A stretch of 64,000 bases of DNA, from positions 1 to 64,000 of the forward strand of contig JAZQDE010000012.1 of assembly GCA_045546695.1 (NCBI GenBank), given 5' to 3'. The notes under the pieces are model-generated. The model was given only the letters and a program-made list of their open reading frames with translations, did not search any database and had not been told where the DNA came from. Of this stretch, positions 43,686-53,218 are shown one piece after another (position 1 is the first letter of the stretch; each line of letters begins with the position of its first letter). This DNA comes from SIG424 sp045546695 (GTDB taxonomy: Bacteria; Bacillota; Clostridia; UBA1212; UBA1255). The position numbers were made by a program, and so were the translations under genes.

Positions 43686-45850
43686 TTTTCCGCACCTTCT
43701 TTATTTTCAGGAAGTACATTCCATATCCTCATTTTTTTATTTTCAAGATTTATAACGTTAAATACCGTCAGAATGGTAATTACTGTAAGCGTCAAACACG
43801 TCAGCACATTAAACAGCGCCATTATGAATCGTTCTGTATTCATATGGTTCCAGTAAAAATATGCCATGGCATCGTAATTCGAAGAGCCAATCTCCGCACC
43901 TACGGAAAGGCCTGTCATAACCTCAAGCACCGTAAAGAAGTTGGAAATTGACGTCACAGCGAAAAGGCCGAGCATATATTTGTTGTTGGACAGAATCGTC
44001 GCAAACAGCATAAAGATTATAACCGGGAAGAAATACCTCTCGTGCATTCTCGGGCCGAACGTAACAACGCCATATATCAACGTCGCTGCAATCATAAACG
44101 GAATATATGGCTTCTTTGTGTCAGCTTTCTGATAAAGTACCCACGCAAGAACAGCAAATGCGACGATTGCCAGCATACCAAGGTGATGTATTGTAACGCC
44201 AAAATCGCCAAGACTGAATACGACTTCATTGTCCGGAGCCCAGTTTTTGTTAATCAGGAAGTGGAAGTTGAAGGCATTTACAGTCGCATATTCATATCCA
44301 TCAACCGTACCTCCGTACAGTTTGAAAATCCACACAAAGATATTCGGCTCCATCTTTATTCCGAACGGCAACATAATCACAAAGAAAATACCGGCAAAAA
44401 TAACTATACATCTTGCAATAACGATAAATCTTCTGATAACCGGCATTTCATTTTTCCTGCTGATGAGGAGCTTAAAGAGTGCGTATCCTAAAATCGGCAC
44501 GAGCATGATACCCTGCGGCTTGAGAGCGACTGCAAAAGCAAGAGCACCCGATGCCATCGCATATTTATTCTGAGATATCCAATAAACGGCAGCCACCATA
44601 AACATACTCTGGAAAGCATCAACCTGTCCCCATGCCGTAGAATCAAGAAGCACGAGTGGGTTAAACAGCCACAAAGCAACTGCAATCAAAGTCCAGTTCT
44701 TGTGAACGTTTTTAAGATTTTTGCACCATTTATATATGAAAAATGCGATAACGCAGTCTGCGACCATTGAAGGAAGTTTTATAAGGACTGTTCCAAAAGC
44801 CGTAGCCGTGCTGATCCCTGTAACTTTACAGAATTTACCAACAAAGCCAAGCCAGTACATAAGAAGCGGCGGATAGTCCAGATTAATATCCTTCGCATGA
44901 CTATAGACGTTTGTAATACCATATTCTTCCGTCATTCTCGCCCAGTATTTGAAAAGATTTACGTCGATATCACACTGTGGCAACGTAACAGAACCGAGCA
45001 GCCTTACGATAAATCCGACCAGAATCAATATAGCAACCGTCATTGCTATGTTCGTCTGAGATTCTCTTTCTCTGACAATTATTCCCTTGTCTCTGTTGTC
45101 TGCATATTTAATACAAAGCGCAAAAATCGCGAGAGCAACAACGATTACAATCGCGCCGATCATAAGCGTGTCGTCATGTCTTTCATTCTTGATTCTGCCG
45201 CTTTCGTCCTTTTGTGTTGACGCAGACATCGTATTGACCATTGAATTTGCAACAACACCTGCCGGCAATTCTGAAAGCTGCTCTACGCAAAGGTCGTCAA
45301 ACCAGACTTTTCCTGTGTTGATACCACTGTAGAAACCAAGTCTGAGGCATAGGTCAAAGCTTGTCTGTCCCTCTCCTGTCCTTCCAAAGAATTCCAGCAA
45401 AGTCCATTCCTGGTCACCCGTATATGCGTAACTGTGATAACTTGTATTCAGTGCGGAAATATTTGCGCCGACCTGATTTTCACCATCGCCGACATTTTCC
45501 GTCTTAACCCACACAGATGCTCGGTAGTAAGTATTTTCCAGCGCATCATCAATCTTCAGAACGTACCTTGCGTCATTTGACTTGATATTTTCTATAGACA
45601 GACATCTGCTGTCATCCATGCCGCCGGCTTCTTCGTACGTAAACACCGTAACACCACGGTCTGAATCATATGCATCCGTAACAAGGCCGCCCTGTGAAAA
45701 ATCAAAGTCTGCTTCAAACATAACCTTGTATTCGGCAACTGCTTTTTTATTGTTTATTATATAACCGGTAATAATCCCGGCAGCAAGTGCAATTACACAA
45801 AGACTGCAAAGAATAATAAGATACTTTTTATTCTGTAATAATTTCCTCAT
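43682..45850 (-). CDS. second GT39-like polytopic glycosyltransferase with N-terminal jelly-roll-like domain
   Basis: A 722-aa membrane protein. One N-terminal helix (about 8-30) precedes an extracytoplasmic beta-rich domain (about 35-200, ARYVLKIDDALENTYYRASV) like the one in its neighbour. From about 260 there are ten or more membrane segments, with DVNLFKYWARMTEEYG and NLDYPPLLMYWLGFVG as the PMT/ArnT-like catalytic loop. Start and stop overlap both neighbours by 4 bp. It likely works with the 844-aa paralogue and the GT2 enzyme in surface glycosylation. Confidence 0.8.
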   Translation of the reverse strand: MRKLLQNKKYLIILCSLCVIALAAGIITGYIINNKKAVAEYKVMFEADFDFSQGGLVTDAYDSDRGVTVFTYEEAGGMDDSRCLSIENIKSNDARYVLKIDDALENTYYRASVWVKTENVGDGENQVGANISALNTSYHSYAYTGDQEWTLLEFFGRTGEGQTSFDLCLRLGFYSGINTGKVWFDDLCVEQLSELPAGVVANSMVNTMSASTQKDESGRIKNERHDDTLMIGAIVIVVALAIFALCIKYADNRDKGIIVRERESQTNIAMTVAILILVGFIVRLLGSVTLPQCDIDVNLFKYWARMTEEYGITNVYSHAKDINLDYPPLLMYWLGFVGKFCKVTGISTATAFGTVLIKLPSMVADCVIAFFIYKWCKNLKNVHKNWTLIAVALWLFNPLVLLDSTAWGQVDAFQSMFMVAAVYWISQNKYAMASGALAFAVALKPQGIMLVPILGYALFKLLISRKNEMPVIRRFIVIARCIVIFAGIFFVIMLPFGIKMEPNIFVWIFKLYGGTVDGYEYATVNAFNFHFLINKNWAPDNEVVFSLGDFGVTIHHLGMLAIVAFAVLAWVLYQKADTKKPYIPFMIAATLIYGVVTFGPRMHERYFFPVIIFMLFATILSNNKYMLGLFAVTSISNFFTVLEVMTGLSVGAEIGSSNYDAMAYFYWNHMNTERFIMALFNVLTCLTLTVITILTVFNVINLENKKMRIWNVLPENKEGAEK

Positions 45851-46563
45851 GCCTTTACTAACCTCTCTACTACAGCGCCGGGCTCTATCTCTACTTCTTT
45901 ACTGTAAACCAGTTCATCAATGAAACATCCGCTTCTTACAATAGCGCTGTCACAACAAAGCTGACCGATTCTGCAACATTCAATATCTGCTTCAATACAA
46001 TCTATAAAGTCGGAAACAAGCGTAAACTCTTTTTTCTTCTCGCCTTCCGGCCTTTTTCTTTTCACAATAAGAATATCTGATATTATACTTCTGATTTCCG
46101 ACGTTTTTTCCGAGTTGATACGTATTTCAGTGGCATTTACCGTTGTGGTCGACAGAAATCTTCCGAAAATTTTCACAGTGTCAGCTTTTATTCTTCCGGA
46201 AGCCTCCATAAGAGCGCCTTTTGCAATATTGATTCTGTCGGAATGAATCACATCGTAGGATTTAATCTCACCGCTTGAAATAATGCTGTTGCTGTACACT
46301 CTGCCGTAAAACCAGATAACACCGTGTTTATTCTTAATCTGCTCTGTAATTACTTCAATTTGTGCAGTACACTGGCCCTCTACCGTGAGCCAGTCGCACG
46401 TTATTACAGAACTGAATTGTGCTTTTCCTCTGATCCACACAGTATCAGCTTCGACTTTTCTGGAAAAAGAAAGCTGTCCGACAATGCCGAGGTTCCTGAC
46501 GTCAACAGGCTCGGTTATCGTTTCTCTTCCATCCAGAACAATATCGTCGAATCCGCTTTTCAA
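45847..46563 (-). CDS. bactofilin-like (polymer-forming) beta-helix protein
   Basis: A 238-aa protein of short alternating beta strands with repeated small/hydrophobic turns (ADTVWIRGKAQFSSVI, GRIKADTVKIFGRFLSTT), as in bactofilins. It is longer than usual and has a charged insertion near 175 (KRKRPEGEKKKEF). The start is TTG with GGAGG upstream, overlapping the pepF stop. It is coupled to the GT39-like gene by a 4-bp overlap. A scaffold role for a surface glycosylation machine is speculative. Confidence 0.68.
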   Translation of the reverse strand: MKSGFDDIVLDGRETITEPVDVRNLGIVGQLSFSRKVEADTVWIRGKAQFSSVITCDWLTVEGQCTAQIEVITEQIKNKHGVIWFYGRVYSNSIISSGEIKSYDVIHSDRINIAKGALMEASGRIKADTVKIFGRFLSTTTVNATEIRINSEKTSEIRSIISDILIVKRKRPEGEKKKEFTLVSDFIDCIEADIECCRIGQLCCDSAIVRSGCFIDELVYSKEVEIEPGAVVERLVKA

Positions 46564-48380
46564 TTAAAAACAGCCTCCATCTGAGTCACTTTCTGTGAAA
46601 ATACATCAAGCGCGCTCTGAATAACTGCAGGGTCTGTAAGATCAACACCTGCTTTTCTGAGGATATTCAGAGGATAATCACTACCGCCACTCTTTAAGAA
46701 TTCAAGATACTTCTCTGTAGCGCCGCCAAAAGCGTTGTTTTCATCCCTGAGAATACCATGTGCAAGTGCTGTAGCTGCGCTGAAGCCCGTTGCGTACTGA
46801 TATACGTAGAATGAATTGTAAAAATGTGGTATGCGTGCCCATTCAAGACGGATATCTTTGTCTACTGAGCAGCCTTTTCCATAATATTTTTTGTTGAGTT
46901 TGTAATAAATGTCACACATAACGTCACAAGTAAGCGCCTCTCCTGCCTGATCTTTTGCATGAGCTTTCTTTTCAAACTCAGCAAACATTGTCTGTCTGTG
47001 TACAGTTGTTCTGAATTCTTCCAGATAATGGTTAAGCAAGTATGCCTGCTTTACTGTGTCGCCTTCTTTTTCAGCTTCTTTTAACATATATGACATAAGA
47101 AGATTTTCATTTACAGTAGATGCAACTTCTGCAACGAAAATTCTGTATGATGCATACTGATACGGCTGATTTGCATTGCTGTAAAAAGAGTGCATTGCGT
47201 GGCCAAGCTCGTGTGCGAGTGTGAAAACATCGTTTATTTCACCCTGCCAGTTAAGAAGAACGTAAGGATGTGAATCGTAGCAACCCCATGAATATGCGCC
47301 GCATGTCTTGCCTCTGTTTTCATATACGTCAATCCAGCCGTCTGAAAAGGCCTTCTTCATGTCTTCAACGTACTGCTCTCCTAACGGAGCCATAGCCTTG
47401 ATAACAATCTCTTTTGCTTCTTCAAACGTGTATTTTGTCTTTGGCATCTCAACGATCGGCACGTATAAATCGTACATATGAAGTCTCTTTACGTCGAGTA
47501 CCTTTTTACGGAGCCGGAGATATCTGGCAAGGTCATCGAGATTTGCGTGGATAGTCGCAATCAGGTTGTTGTATACCTGAACCGATACGTTATCTGTGCT
47601 GAGTTCTGCTTCAAGTGCGCTGTGATATTTGCGTACCTTTGCGCCGAAGTTGTCAGCCTTTACGTTTCCGCAATAAAGCTGTGAAATTGTGTTTTTGAAA
47701 GAATCGTATGTTTTGTAAAGTGCTGTAAAAGCATCTTTTCTGACTTTTCTGTCCTTGGACTCAAGCATGCCCGAATATCTGCCATGCGTAAGTTCAATCT
47801 TTTTACCTGTCTCATCCTTAACAGCCGGGAATCTTAAATCTGCATTATTGAGCATTGTAAAAGCATTCTTTGCTGTCTGGAGTGATTCGCCTGCCAGCGC
47901 AAGAATCTTCTCCTCGCCTGCTGATAAAATGTGAGCTTTGAGTCTGAGCAGCTGGCTGATTACAAATTCATGTTCCTTAAGTTCAGGAACTTTTTCCATA
48001 AAGCTCATAATCTTATCTTCTTCAATAGCCATGAGCTCCGGCTCAAAGAAAGCAACTGCGCCTACCAGTTTGTAATACAAGTTTGCTGCCTGTGCGAAAA
48101 GGCCCTGGTAAAGACTGTTTGCATTGTCTTCATCAAGTCTCATTTTTGTATATACGTAAAGCTTCTCCGTTACGCGTGCTGCCTGTGTTTGTTTTTCAAG
48201 ATATTCATACAAAATACGACCGTTTTTTGCATGAAGTCTGCCTTCATATTTTTTTAACTCTGCAATAAGCGCTTCTGCTTCTGACATTGACTTTGCACAG
48301 TCGTCGTCATTTGCAAAAATATCCTCTAAAACCCATTTATATTTAGCGTCAATTTCGCTTCTTAACTGTAATTCTTCCAT
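46560..48380 (-). CDS. pepF: oligoendopeptidase F
   Basis: A 606-aa M3-family zinc metallopeptidase cleaving oligopeptides in the cytoplasm. The active site is HELGHAMHSFYS with zinc His residues and catalytic Glu; AYSWGCYDSHPYVLLNW precedes it as in PepF. The frame opens at 48419, but ATG 48380 with AGGAGG upstream is the proper start (MEELQLRSEID). It leads the glycosylation operon by position. Confidence 0.95.
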   Translation of the reverse strand: MEELQLRSEIDAKYKWVLEDIFANDDDCAKSMSEAEALIAELKKYEGRLHAKNGRILYEYLEKQTQAARVTEKLYVYTKMRLDEDNANSLYQGLFAQAANLYYKLVGAVAFFEPELMAIEEDKIMSFMEKVPELKEHEFVISQLLRLKAHILSAGEEKILALAGESLQTAKNAFTMLNNADLRFPAVKDETGKKIELTHGRYSGMLESKDRKVRKDAFTALYKTYDSFKNTISQLYCGNVKADNFGAKVRKYHSALEAELSTDNVSVQVYNNLIATIHANLDDLARYLRLRKKVLDVKRLHMYDLYVPIVEMPKTKYTFEEAKEIVIKAMAPLGEQYVEDMKKAFSDGWIDVYENRGKTCGAYSWGCYDSHPYVLLNWQGEINDVFTLAHELGHAMHSFYSNANQPYQYASYRIFVAEVASTVNENLLMSYMLKEAEKEGDTVKQAYLLNHYLEEFRTTVHRQTMFAEFEKKAHAKDQAGEALTCDVMCDIYYKLNKKYYGKGCSVDKDIRLEWARIPHFYNSFYVYQYATGFSAATALAHGILRDENNAFGGATEKYLEFLKSGGSDYPLNILRKAGVDLTDPAVIQSALDVFSQKVTQMEAVFN

Positions 48381-48434
48381 TTTAAACCTCCTATGTGTAT
48401 AACATTGGGATATTAGCACAATTAAAGGTTTTTT

Positions 48435-49025
48435 TCAATATTCATAAATCATTACAGGTGTCGTTTCGGAATACGTTAATCTTATATGGTCAGCGACCAT
48501 CGCAACGAACTCTTTTGTATTCATAAAGGAGCTGTCAACAGACAGCTCCTTGCCAATGATAGTTTTTATTATTTGTTGTCGCGAGTTCTTTTCGTTAATG
48601 TCCACAAGCACCCTGTTCAGCGCATTTTCAACAGTACGCGCTCTTGTTTTAAACGCCTTGCCGACTTTGAGCATAGATTCTTTTGTTAGCTCGGGAATAA
48701 AAAGGTTGCTATTTGCAACCTCAATAATAACTTCTCTTAAAAAGTAAAATTCGGGATTTGCTGAATTCATATTCAGATTGTATAGAATTGAAGATACGAT
48801 ACGACGCTCTTCGTTGGCGCTTATCACTATATGATAGTCACCTGCATCGGACTTTTCCGGAAGAAACCGCCCGCTGAAAATATCAGCATCTGTATTACGT
48901 TGCATAATACCTGCAGCAGGCAGCACAAAAAAGGCATTCGATTCATAATTGAGATTATGGGCGCAACAAGACCCGGAGTCCTGCATCCGCACGTTCATAA
49001 ATCTGATCGAATTATCAGTATACAT
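48435..49025 (-). CDS. Spo0A C-terminal-domain-like protein without receiver domain
   Basis: A 196-aa protein. The first 70 residues are not a receiver domain and have no phosphoryl Asp pocket. Residues 75-185 follow the Spo0A effector domain: LREVIIEVANS at 96, the recognition-helix region TVENALNRVL (131-140; Spo0A has RVERAIRHAI), and MNTKEFVAMVADHIRLTY near the end (Spo0A: PTNSEFIAMVADKLRLEH). Arginines that contact DNA in Spo0A appear as Asn here. It has its own promoter (49073-49101). It may be an unphosphorylated paralogue that tunes Spo0A targets. Confidence 0.78.
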   Translation of the reverse strand: MYTDNSIRFMNVRMQDSGSCCAHNLNYESNAFFVLPAAGIMQRNTDADIFSGRFLPEKSDAGDYHIVISANEERRIVSSILYNLNMNSANPEFYFLREVIIEVANSNLFIPELTKESMLKVGKAFKTRARTVENALNRVLVDINEKNSRQQIIKTIIGKELSVDSSFMNTKEFVAMVADHIRLTYSETTPVMIYEY

Positions 49026-49072
49026 TTATCTATAACGTATCCCTTCCGGAATCATATAACAACTACTTTGTC

Positions 49073-49101
49073 ATAGTATCATAAAATAATTTTCTTGTCA
49101 A
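49073..49101 (-). promoter_or_regulatory. promoter of the Spo0A-like gene
   Basis: On the minus strand TTGACA (49096-49101) and TACTAT (49073-49078) are separated by 17 bases, 48 bp upstream of the ATG. The -35 is a perfect sigma-A consensus. Confidence 0.7.
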
Positions 49102-49108
49102 GTATTTT

Positions 49109-49804
49109 TTAAGACCAAAAGCTCTCCGGATCAAGATATTCACCGTCTTTTATCACTTCGAAATGAAGGTGCGGTCCCTGATCCTTTTCACAGAAAACTT
49201 CTGCGCTCAACGTACCAATCACGCTACCTTCGCTCACCTCATCGCCAAGCGCCACTTTGAGCGTATCAAGTCCACAATACACAGTAGTAAGGCTGCCGTC
49301 TGCCGTGTGGTCAATTATAACCGTAAGGCCGTACCGTGGATCGATTTTCACCGAAGCAATGCGTCCACTGTACGCAGCCTTTACAGCATCGCCGCCGGAG
49401 CCTGCAATATCTGTGCCGCAATGCGTGCGCCATTCCTTGAGAGTAGAATTATAAACCAGCTTCTTAATTGCAAAAGACACCTGAACGTTGCCTTCAAGAG
49501 GCTTCGTCATGCGGGAAACAGTAATGTCCGGCTTCTTGGTGGGCGCCGGCGTGACGGGTCTTGAAACGTCCTGACTATCCTCTGTCGGTCTTGCTGTAGC
49601 CGTCGGCTTGTTGCCTGAACTGCCGGATTGCGTCGTAGGCTGTGGCTTTATCCCAGGCGAACTTTTCAGAATCACGTCGTCTTCATCAGGGCTCAGGTTG
49701 ATCAAAGACACACCGGCTACGACCAGTGCAACAACGCAAATCAGAATAACAATCAGATACCCCTTATCCTGTAAAAAATTTTTCACTTTATCCAAATGTA
49801 ACAC
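49109..49804 (-). CDS. M23 (LytM) peptidase-fold protein, SpoIIQ-like
   Basis: A 231-aa protein with one N-terminal membrane helix (about 15-37), a Ser/Thr/Pro-rich linker (about 50-95) and a C-terminal M23 domain. Zinc ligands appear as HCGTDIAG and HLHFEV, so the site looks intact. SpoIIQ proteins of this size and shape connect forespore and mother-cell membranes. It begins with GTG 49804, or TTG 49795, which has AAAGGG at better spacing. It could also be a general cell-wall hydrolase. Confidence 0.82.
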   Translation of the reverse strand: MLHLDKVKNFLQDKGYLIVILICVVALVVAGVSLINLSPDEDDVILKSSPGIKPQPTTQSGSSGNKPTATARPTEDSQDVSRPVTPAPTKKPDITVSRMTKPLEGNVQVSFAIKKLVYNSTLKEWRTHCGTDIAGSGGDAVKAAYSGRIASVKIDPRYGLTVIIDHTADGSLTTVYCGLDTLKVALGDEVSEGSVIGTLSAEVFCEKDQGPHLHFEVIKDGEYLDPESFWS

Positions 49805-49932
49805 CCTTTCTTCTCAGTGAATATCTTTGCCTGTATTCTTGCCACAAAAAAGCATTTATATACGCTCGTTGAATTGACTTTATACTCCCTATCCTATAAA
49901 ATTACCTGGAATATATTAAAGAAGGCTTCATT

Positions 49933-51894
49933 ATGACACGTAATTTCCGCAAAGTTCTCAAATATAACATAGACACCCTCAAAAACAGCGATAAACGTTT
50001 TGAGGATATCTACAATATAATGTTCGGCAGCGACGCCGTATTTCTCGACAACGTATTTTCCGAAGCACTCGACGGCTACCGCATCAGGCAGACTACTTTC
50101 CGCCAGATGGCAGACCACATCAAGGCTGTCGCTTATGGTATCTGTACTCAGGTAAACACAGAGCATCAATATATCGGCATCGACCTTGAAAACAGTGAAA
50201 ACTGGGTTGCTGCATTCTGGGCTATATTGATGAGCGGCAACAAGCCTTTTCTTATAAACAGCCGCCACCCCATCTCCTTAGAAGAGGGCGTTTTCCGCAC
50301 GCTTGGCATCAATTACAATATCGGTGAAAAGCAAAGCAGATATTCACCTGCGCTCATTGATATCGCAGAGCTTGGAAAAGAGCCTGCTCCCGCGGATTAT
50401 GAATTTACTTTTGAAAACGAATTTGCTCTGCCCACTTCTGCCACAACATTAAACGAGACTATTTGTATTTATACCGGCGAGGAGATTTCTACACAGATAC
50501 TCAACACGCCGGAGATACTAAGCGAAAGCAAACAGATATCCACTTTTTACAACAAAAGCATAAAGCAACTCTGTTTCCTGCCTTTTTACCATATTTTTGG
50601 TCTGGGAGCTGTATATTTCTGGTTCTCATTCTTCGGCACAACGCTTGTCTTTCTCAAAGACTACTCGCCTGATACAATTCTTAAAACATGCAGAAGACAC
50701 GAAGCAACACACATTTTTGCAGTACCGCTTTTGTGGCACACTATCGAAAAGCAGCTTCTTCGCGAAGTAAAGAAAATGGGTGAAAAGCAGGAAAAGAAGT
50801 TCAACAAAGGCGTAAAGCTCTGCACGAAAATCCAGAACGTATTTCCAACTCTTGGCATAAAAATTGCCAAATACTTCTTCAGAGACGTGCATAAAAAACT
50901 TTTCGGAAAGAGTGTGCAGTTCTGTATCAGTGGCGGCAGCTACGTAAACGATTCTACTCTCAGGACGCTTAACGCCATCGGACTCCCGCTTCACAACGGC
51001 TTTGGCATGAGCGAGATTGGCATCACCTCTGTTGAGCTCCGTAACAAGCCTAAATTCCGCAACCTCAACTCAATCGGCAGACCCTTTTCACAGGTTGAAT
51101 ACGATATCAGCCCCGAAGGCACACTACTTGTACGCAGCGCGTCTGTCTGCAAAGAAGTTCTGATAAATGGTAAGGTTCAGAAAAACACAAATGAAGACGG
51201 CTGGTTTGACACCGGCGACTTTGCACGCAAGGACGACGCCGGATATTACTACGTTCTCGGTCGCAAAAATGACGTTATCATCGGCCAGAACGGTGAAAAT
51301 CTTAACCCCGATCTTATGGAAAAAGAATTTTCATCGGCAATCAATCTTCCGTACTGCATTATCAGACATAAAAAAGAAGACGGCTTTGTGCCGGCAATGA
51401 TTGTGCAGATAAGCAAATACGCTGACTCCGGCTACCTTATGACTGTCATTTCTTCCCTGCAAAAAGCAAACGAAGCGCTTCCGATAACAGGAAGAGTTAC
51501 TGATTTCTTTTTCACAGAAGAGGAGATTGCCGCAAAGACAGCAGTAAAAGTAAGTCGTCAGTACGTTCAAAGAGGCATAGATAACGGCTCTATAAAGCTC
51601 CTCGCGCTCAGCGAGATTCAAAACCGCAAGCCACTGCCTTTTGATGAAAATGACGAGCTTGCAGTAAAAATCAAAAATATTTTCGCCGGAATCCTCAATA
51701 AATCTCCGGAGGAAATAACCGCGGACATGCATATTGTTTTTGACCTCGGTGCTACAAGCCTTGACTACTTTGCGCTGATTGGCGAAATAAATACAGAATT
51801 TGGCGTCAATATCAGACTTGATGAAGAAAATGGTTGCTATACAGTTCGTAGCTTCTACGATAAAATAAAAAAAGAACTCAGCGAAGGGATTTAA
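49933..51894 (+). CDS. AMP-dependent acyl ligase fused to an acyl carrier protein domain
   Basis: A 653-aa two-part protein. Residues 1-560 have the ANL ligase fold: FLPFYHIFGLGAVYFWFSFFG, GFGMSEIGITS, then GWFDTGDFARKDDAGYY and GRKNDVIIGQNGEN. The phosphate loop near 175 is CIYTGEEISTQ instead of the usual TSGTTG-type sequence. Residues 570-653 are an ACP with phosphopantetheine Ser 609 in LGATSLDYF. It may load fatty acids onto its own carrier domain. It is first in an operon with two acyltransferases, an ACP and an LRAT protein. Confidence 0.82.
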   Translation: MTRNFRKVLKYNIDTLKNSDKRFEDIYNIMFGSDAVFLDNVFSEALDGYRIRQTTFRQMADHIKAVAYGICTQVNTEHQYIGIDLENSENWVAAFWAILMSGNKPFLINSRHPISLEEGVFRTLGINYNIGEKQSRYSPALIDIAELGKEPAPADYEFTFENEFALPTSATTLNETICIYTGEEISTQILNTPEILSESKQISTFYNKSIKQLCFLPFYHIFGLGAVYFWFSFFGTTLVFLKDYSPDTILKTCRRHEATHIFAVPLLWHTIEKQLLREVKKMGEKQEKKFNKGVKLCTKIQNVFPTLGIKIAKYFFRDVHKKLFGKSVQFCISGGSYVNDSTLRTLNAIGLPLHNGFGMSEIGITSVELRNKPKFRNLNSIGRPFSQVEYDISPEGTLLVRSASVCKEVLINGKVQKNTNEDGWFDTGDFARKDDAGYYYVLGRKNDVIIGQNGENLNPDLMEKEFSSAINLPYCIIRHKKEDGFVPAMIVQISKYADSGYLMTVISSLQKANEALPITGRVTDFFFTEEEIAAKTAVKVSRQYVQRGIDNGSIKLLALSEIQNRKPLPFDENDELAVKIKNIFAGILNKSPEEITADMHIVFDLGATSLDYFALIGEINTEFGVNIRLDEENGCYTVRSFYDKIKKELSEGI

Positions 51895-51899
51895 TCTGT

Positions 51900-52568
51900 A
51901 TGAAAGAGGAAAAAAGCTTCAGCCGTCTGTTTTTGGGTTTTGTAAAAGTTACCGGATTTTTGCCGGGTTTGCTCCTTTTCAAGCCAAAAGTAAGATACGT
52001 AAATAAAAAAGTACAGAGCAAAAAGCTCGCAAGGCCATGTATTTTTATGTCAAACCATAAATCACTCATGGACTTTGCGCTGTATCTTATTACTTTTCCA
52101 TTTGTTTCCATCAGATTTCTTATGGCAGAGGTGCTTTATAACAAAGGCAAGTTTTTCTCAAAATTCCTGTATCTGCTCGGAGGCATAAAAGTAGACCGCG
52201 ACGCTTACAATTTCGATTTTATAGACAAGTCCGTAGACTGCCTCAACAACAACCAGGTTGTCGGCATTTTCCCCGAAGGCAGATTGCCAATTGATGGCAA
52301 AATGTCTCCTTTCAGGCCGAGCATCGTGCTCATCGCCCTCAGAGCAAATGTTCCGGTCGTTCCTGTGTATACGGATGGTAATTATGGCATAACAAAAAGG
52401 GCTCACGTTACGATTGGCGAGCCGATAAATCTTACAGAGTATCTGACAGAAAAAGGCGTGCCTGTTGACAAGATAAGTAAAGAAGAGATCAGCCGTCTTA
52501 ACGACATTCTTAAGGACAAAATCCTTGAATTAAAGGCATTTTCAGAGGAAAAAAATGGCAAAAAATAA
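51900..52568 (+). CDS. PlsC-type lysophospholipid acyltransferase (first of pair)
   Basis: A 222-aa member of the 1-acylglycerol-3-phosphate acyltransferase family. SNHKSLMDFAL gives the HX4D motif (His 53, Asp 58), and FPEGRLPIDGKMSPFRPS is the substrate motif. An N-terminal hydrophobic segment can attach it to the membrane. It starts 5 bp after the ligase stop and overlaps the second acyltransferase by 14 bp. It would use acyl-ACP made by neighbours. Confidence 0.9.
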   Translation: MKEEKSFSRLFLGFVKVTGFLPGLLLFKPKVRYVNKKVQSKKLARPCIFMSNHKSLMDFALYLITFPFVSIRFLMAEVLYNKGKFFSKFLYLLGGIKVDRDAYNFDFIDKSVDCLNNNQVVGIFPEGRLPIDGKMSPFRPSIVLIALRANVPVVPVYTDGNYGITKRAHVTIGEPINLTEYLTEKGVPVDKISKEEISRLNDILKDKILELKAFSEEKNGKK

Positions 52569-53214
52569 GTTTCAGAGAATTTTTAATATTAAAAAATTGC
52601 CCATGGACCTCGGCAGATTTTTCATCAGTGTTCTGCCCATTTATTTCCGCGTGCGCAAGCATTACGTAAGCAAAGAGGCGCGCGAAAGTCTTAAGATTGA
52701 TGACGGCGCGATACTCGTTGCAAATCATACAGGTTTTGCCGATCCTTTTAAGGTAGGTTGCTGCATCTGGCACAGACGCATGCACTTTATCGCGGCAGAA
52801 GAAGTTATGAAAACAGGTCTCATTCATCTGCTGCTCAAAGGAATGGGCTGCATAAAAATCCGCAGAAATATCTTCGACATAGAATGTATCAAAAAGAGCG
52901 TGGACCTGCTAAAAGATGGATATCTTCTTGCCATGTTTCCCCAGGGAGAAATAACTCGCGACGGTTCATTGGACAGCATCAAATCCGGCGCAGTTCTTAT
53001 CGCCTGCCAGGCAAACGTACCGATTATCCCCGTTTATTTCAAAAAACGCAGCAGTATTTTTCGCAGAACAGACGTCGTAATCGGTGAAAAGTTCTATTGC
53101 AGTGATTATTGCAGCAAAAAGATGCCGGGAATGAAGGACATCGAAACGATGACAAATGTTCTTCTTGAAAAGACAATAGAATGTAAAAATCTTATAGATA
53201 AAAGTGAGGAATAA
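52555..53214 (+). CDS. PlsC-type lysophospholipid acyltransferase (second of pair)
   Basis: A 219-aa paralogue of the preceding gene with ANHTGFADPFK (His 58, Asp 63) and FPQGEITRDGSLDSIKSG, where Gln replaces the usual Glu of FPEG. The two enzymes differ enough in the binding motif to suggest distinct acceptors. Overlaps on the 5' side and close spacing on the 3' side place it in the same translationally coupled operon. Confidence 0.88.
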   Translation: MAKNKFQRIFNIKKLPMDLGRFFISVLPIYFRVRKHYVSKEARESLKIDDGAILVANHTGFADPFKVGCCIWHRRMHFIAAEEVMKTGLIHLLLKGMGCIKIRRNIFDIECIKKSVDLLKDGYLLAMFPQGEITRDGSLDSIKSGAVLIACQANVPIIPVYFKKRSSIFRRTDVVIGEKFYCSDYCSKKMPGMKDIETMTNVLLEKTIECKNLIDKSEE

Positions 53215-53218
53215 TATC

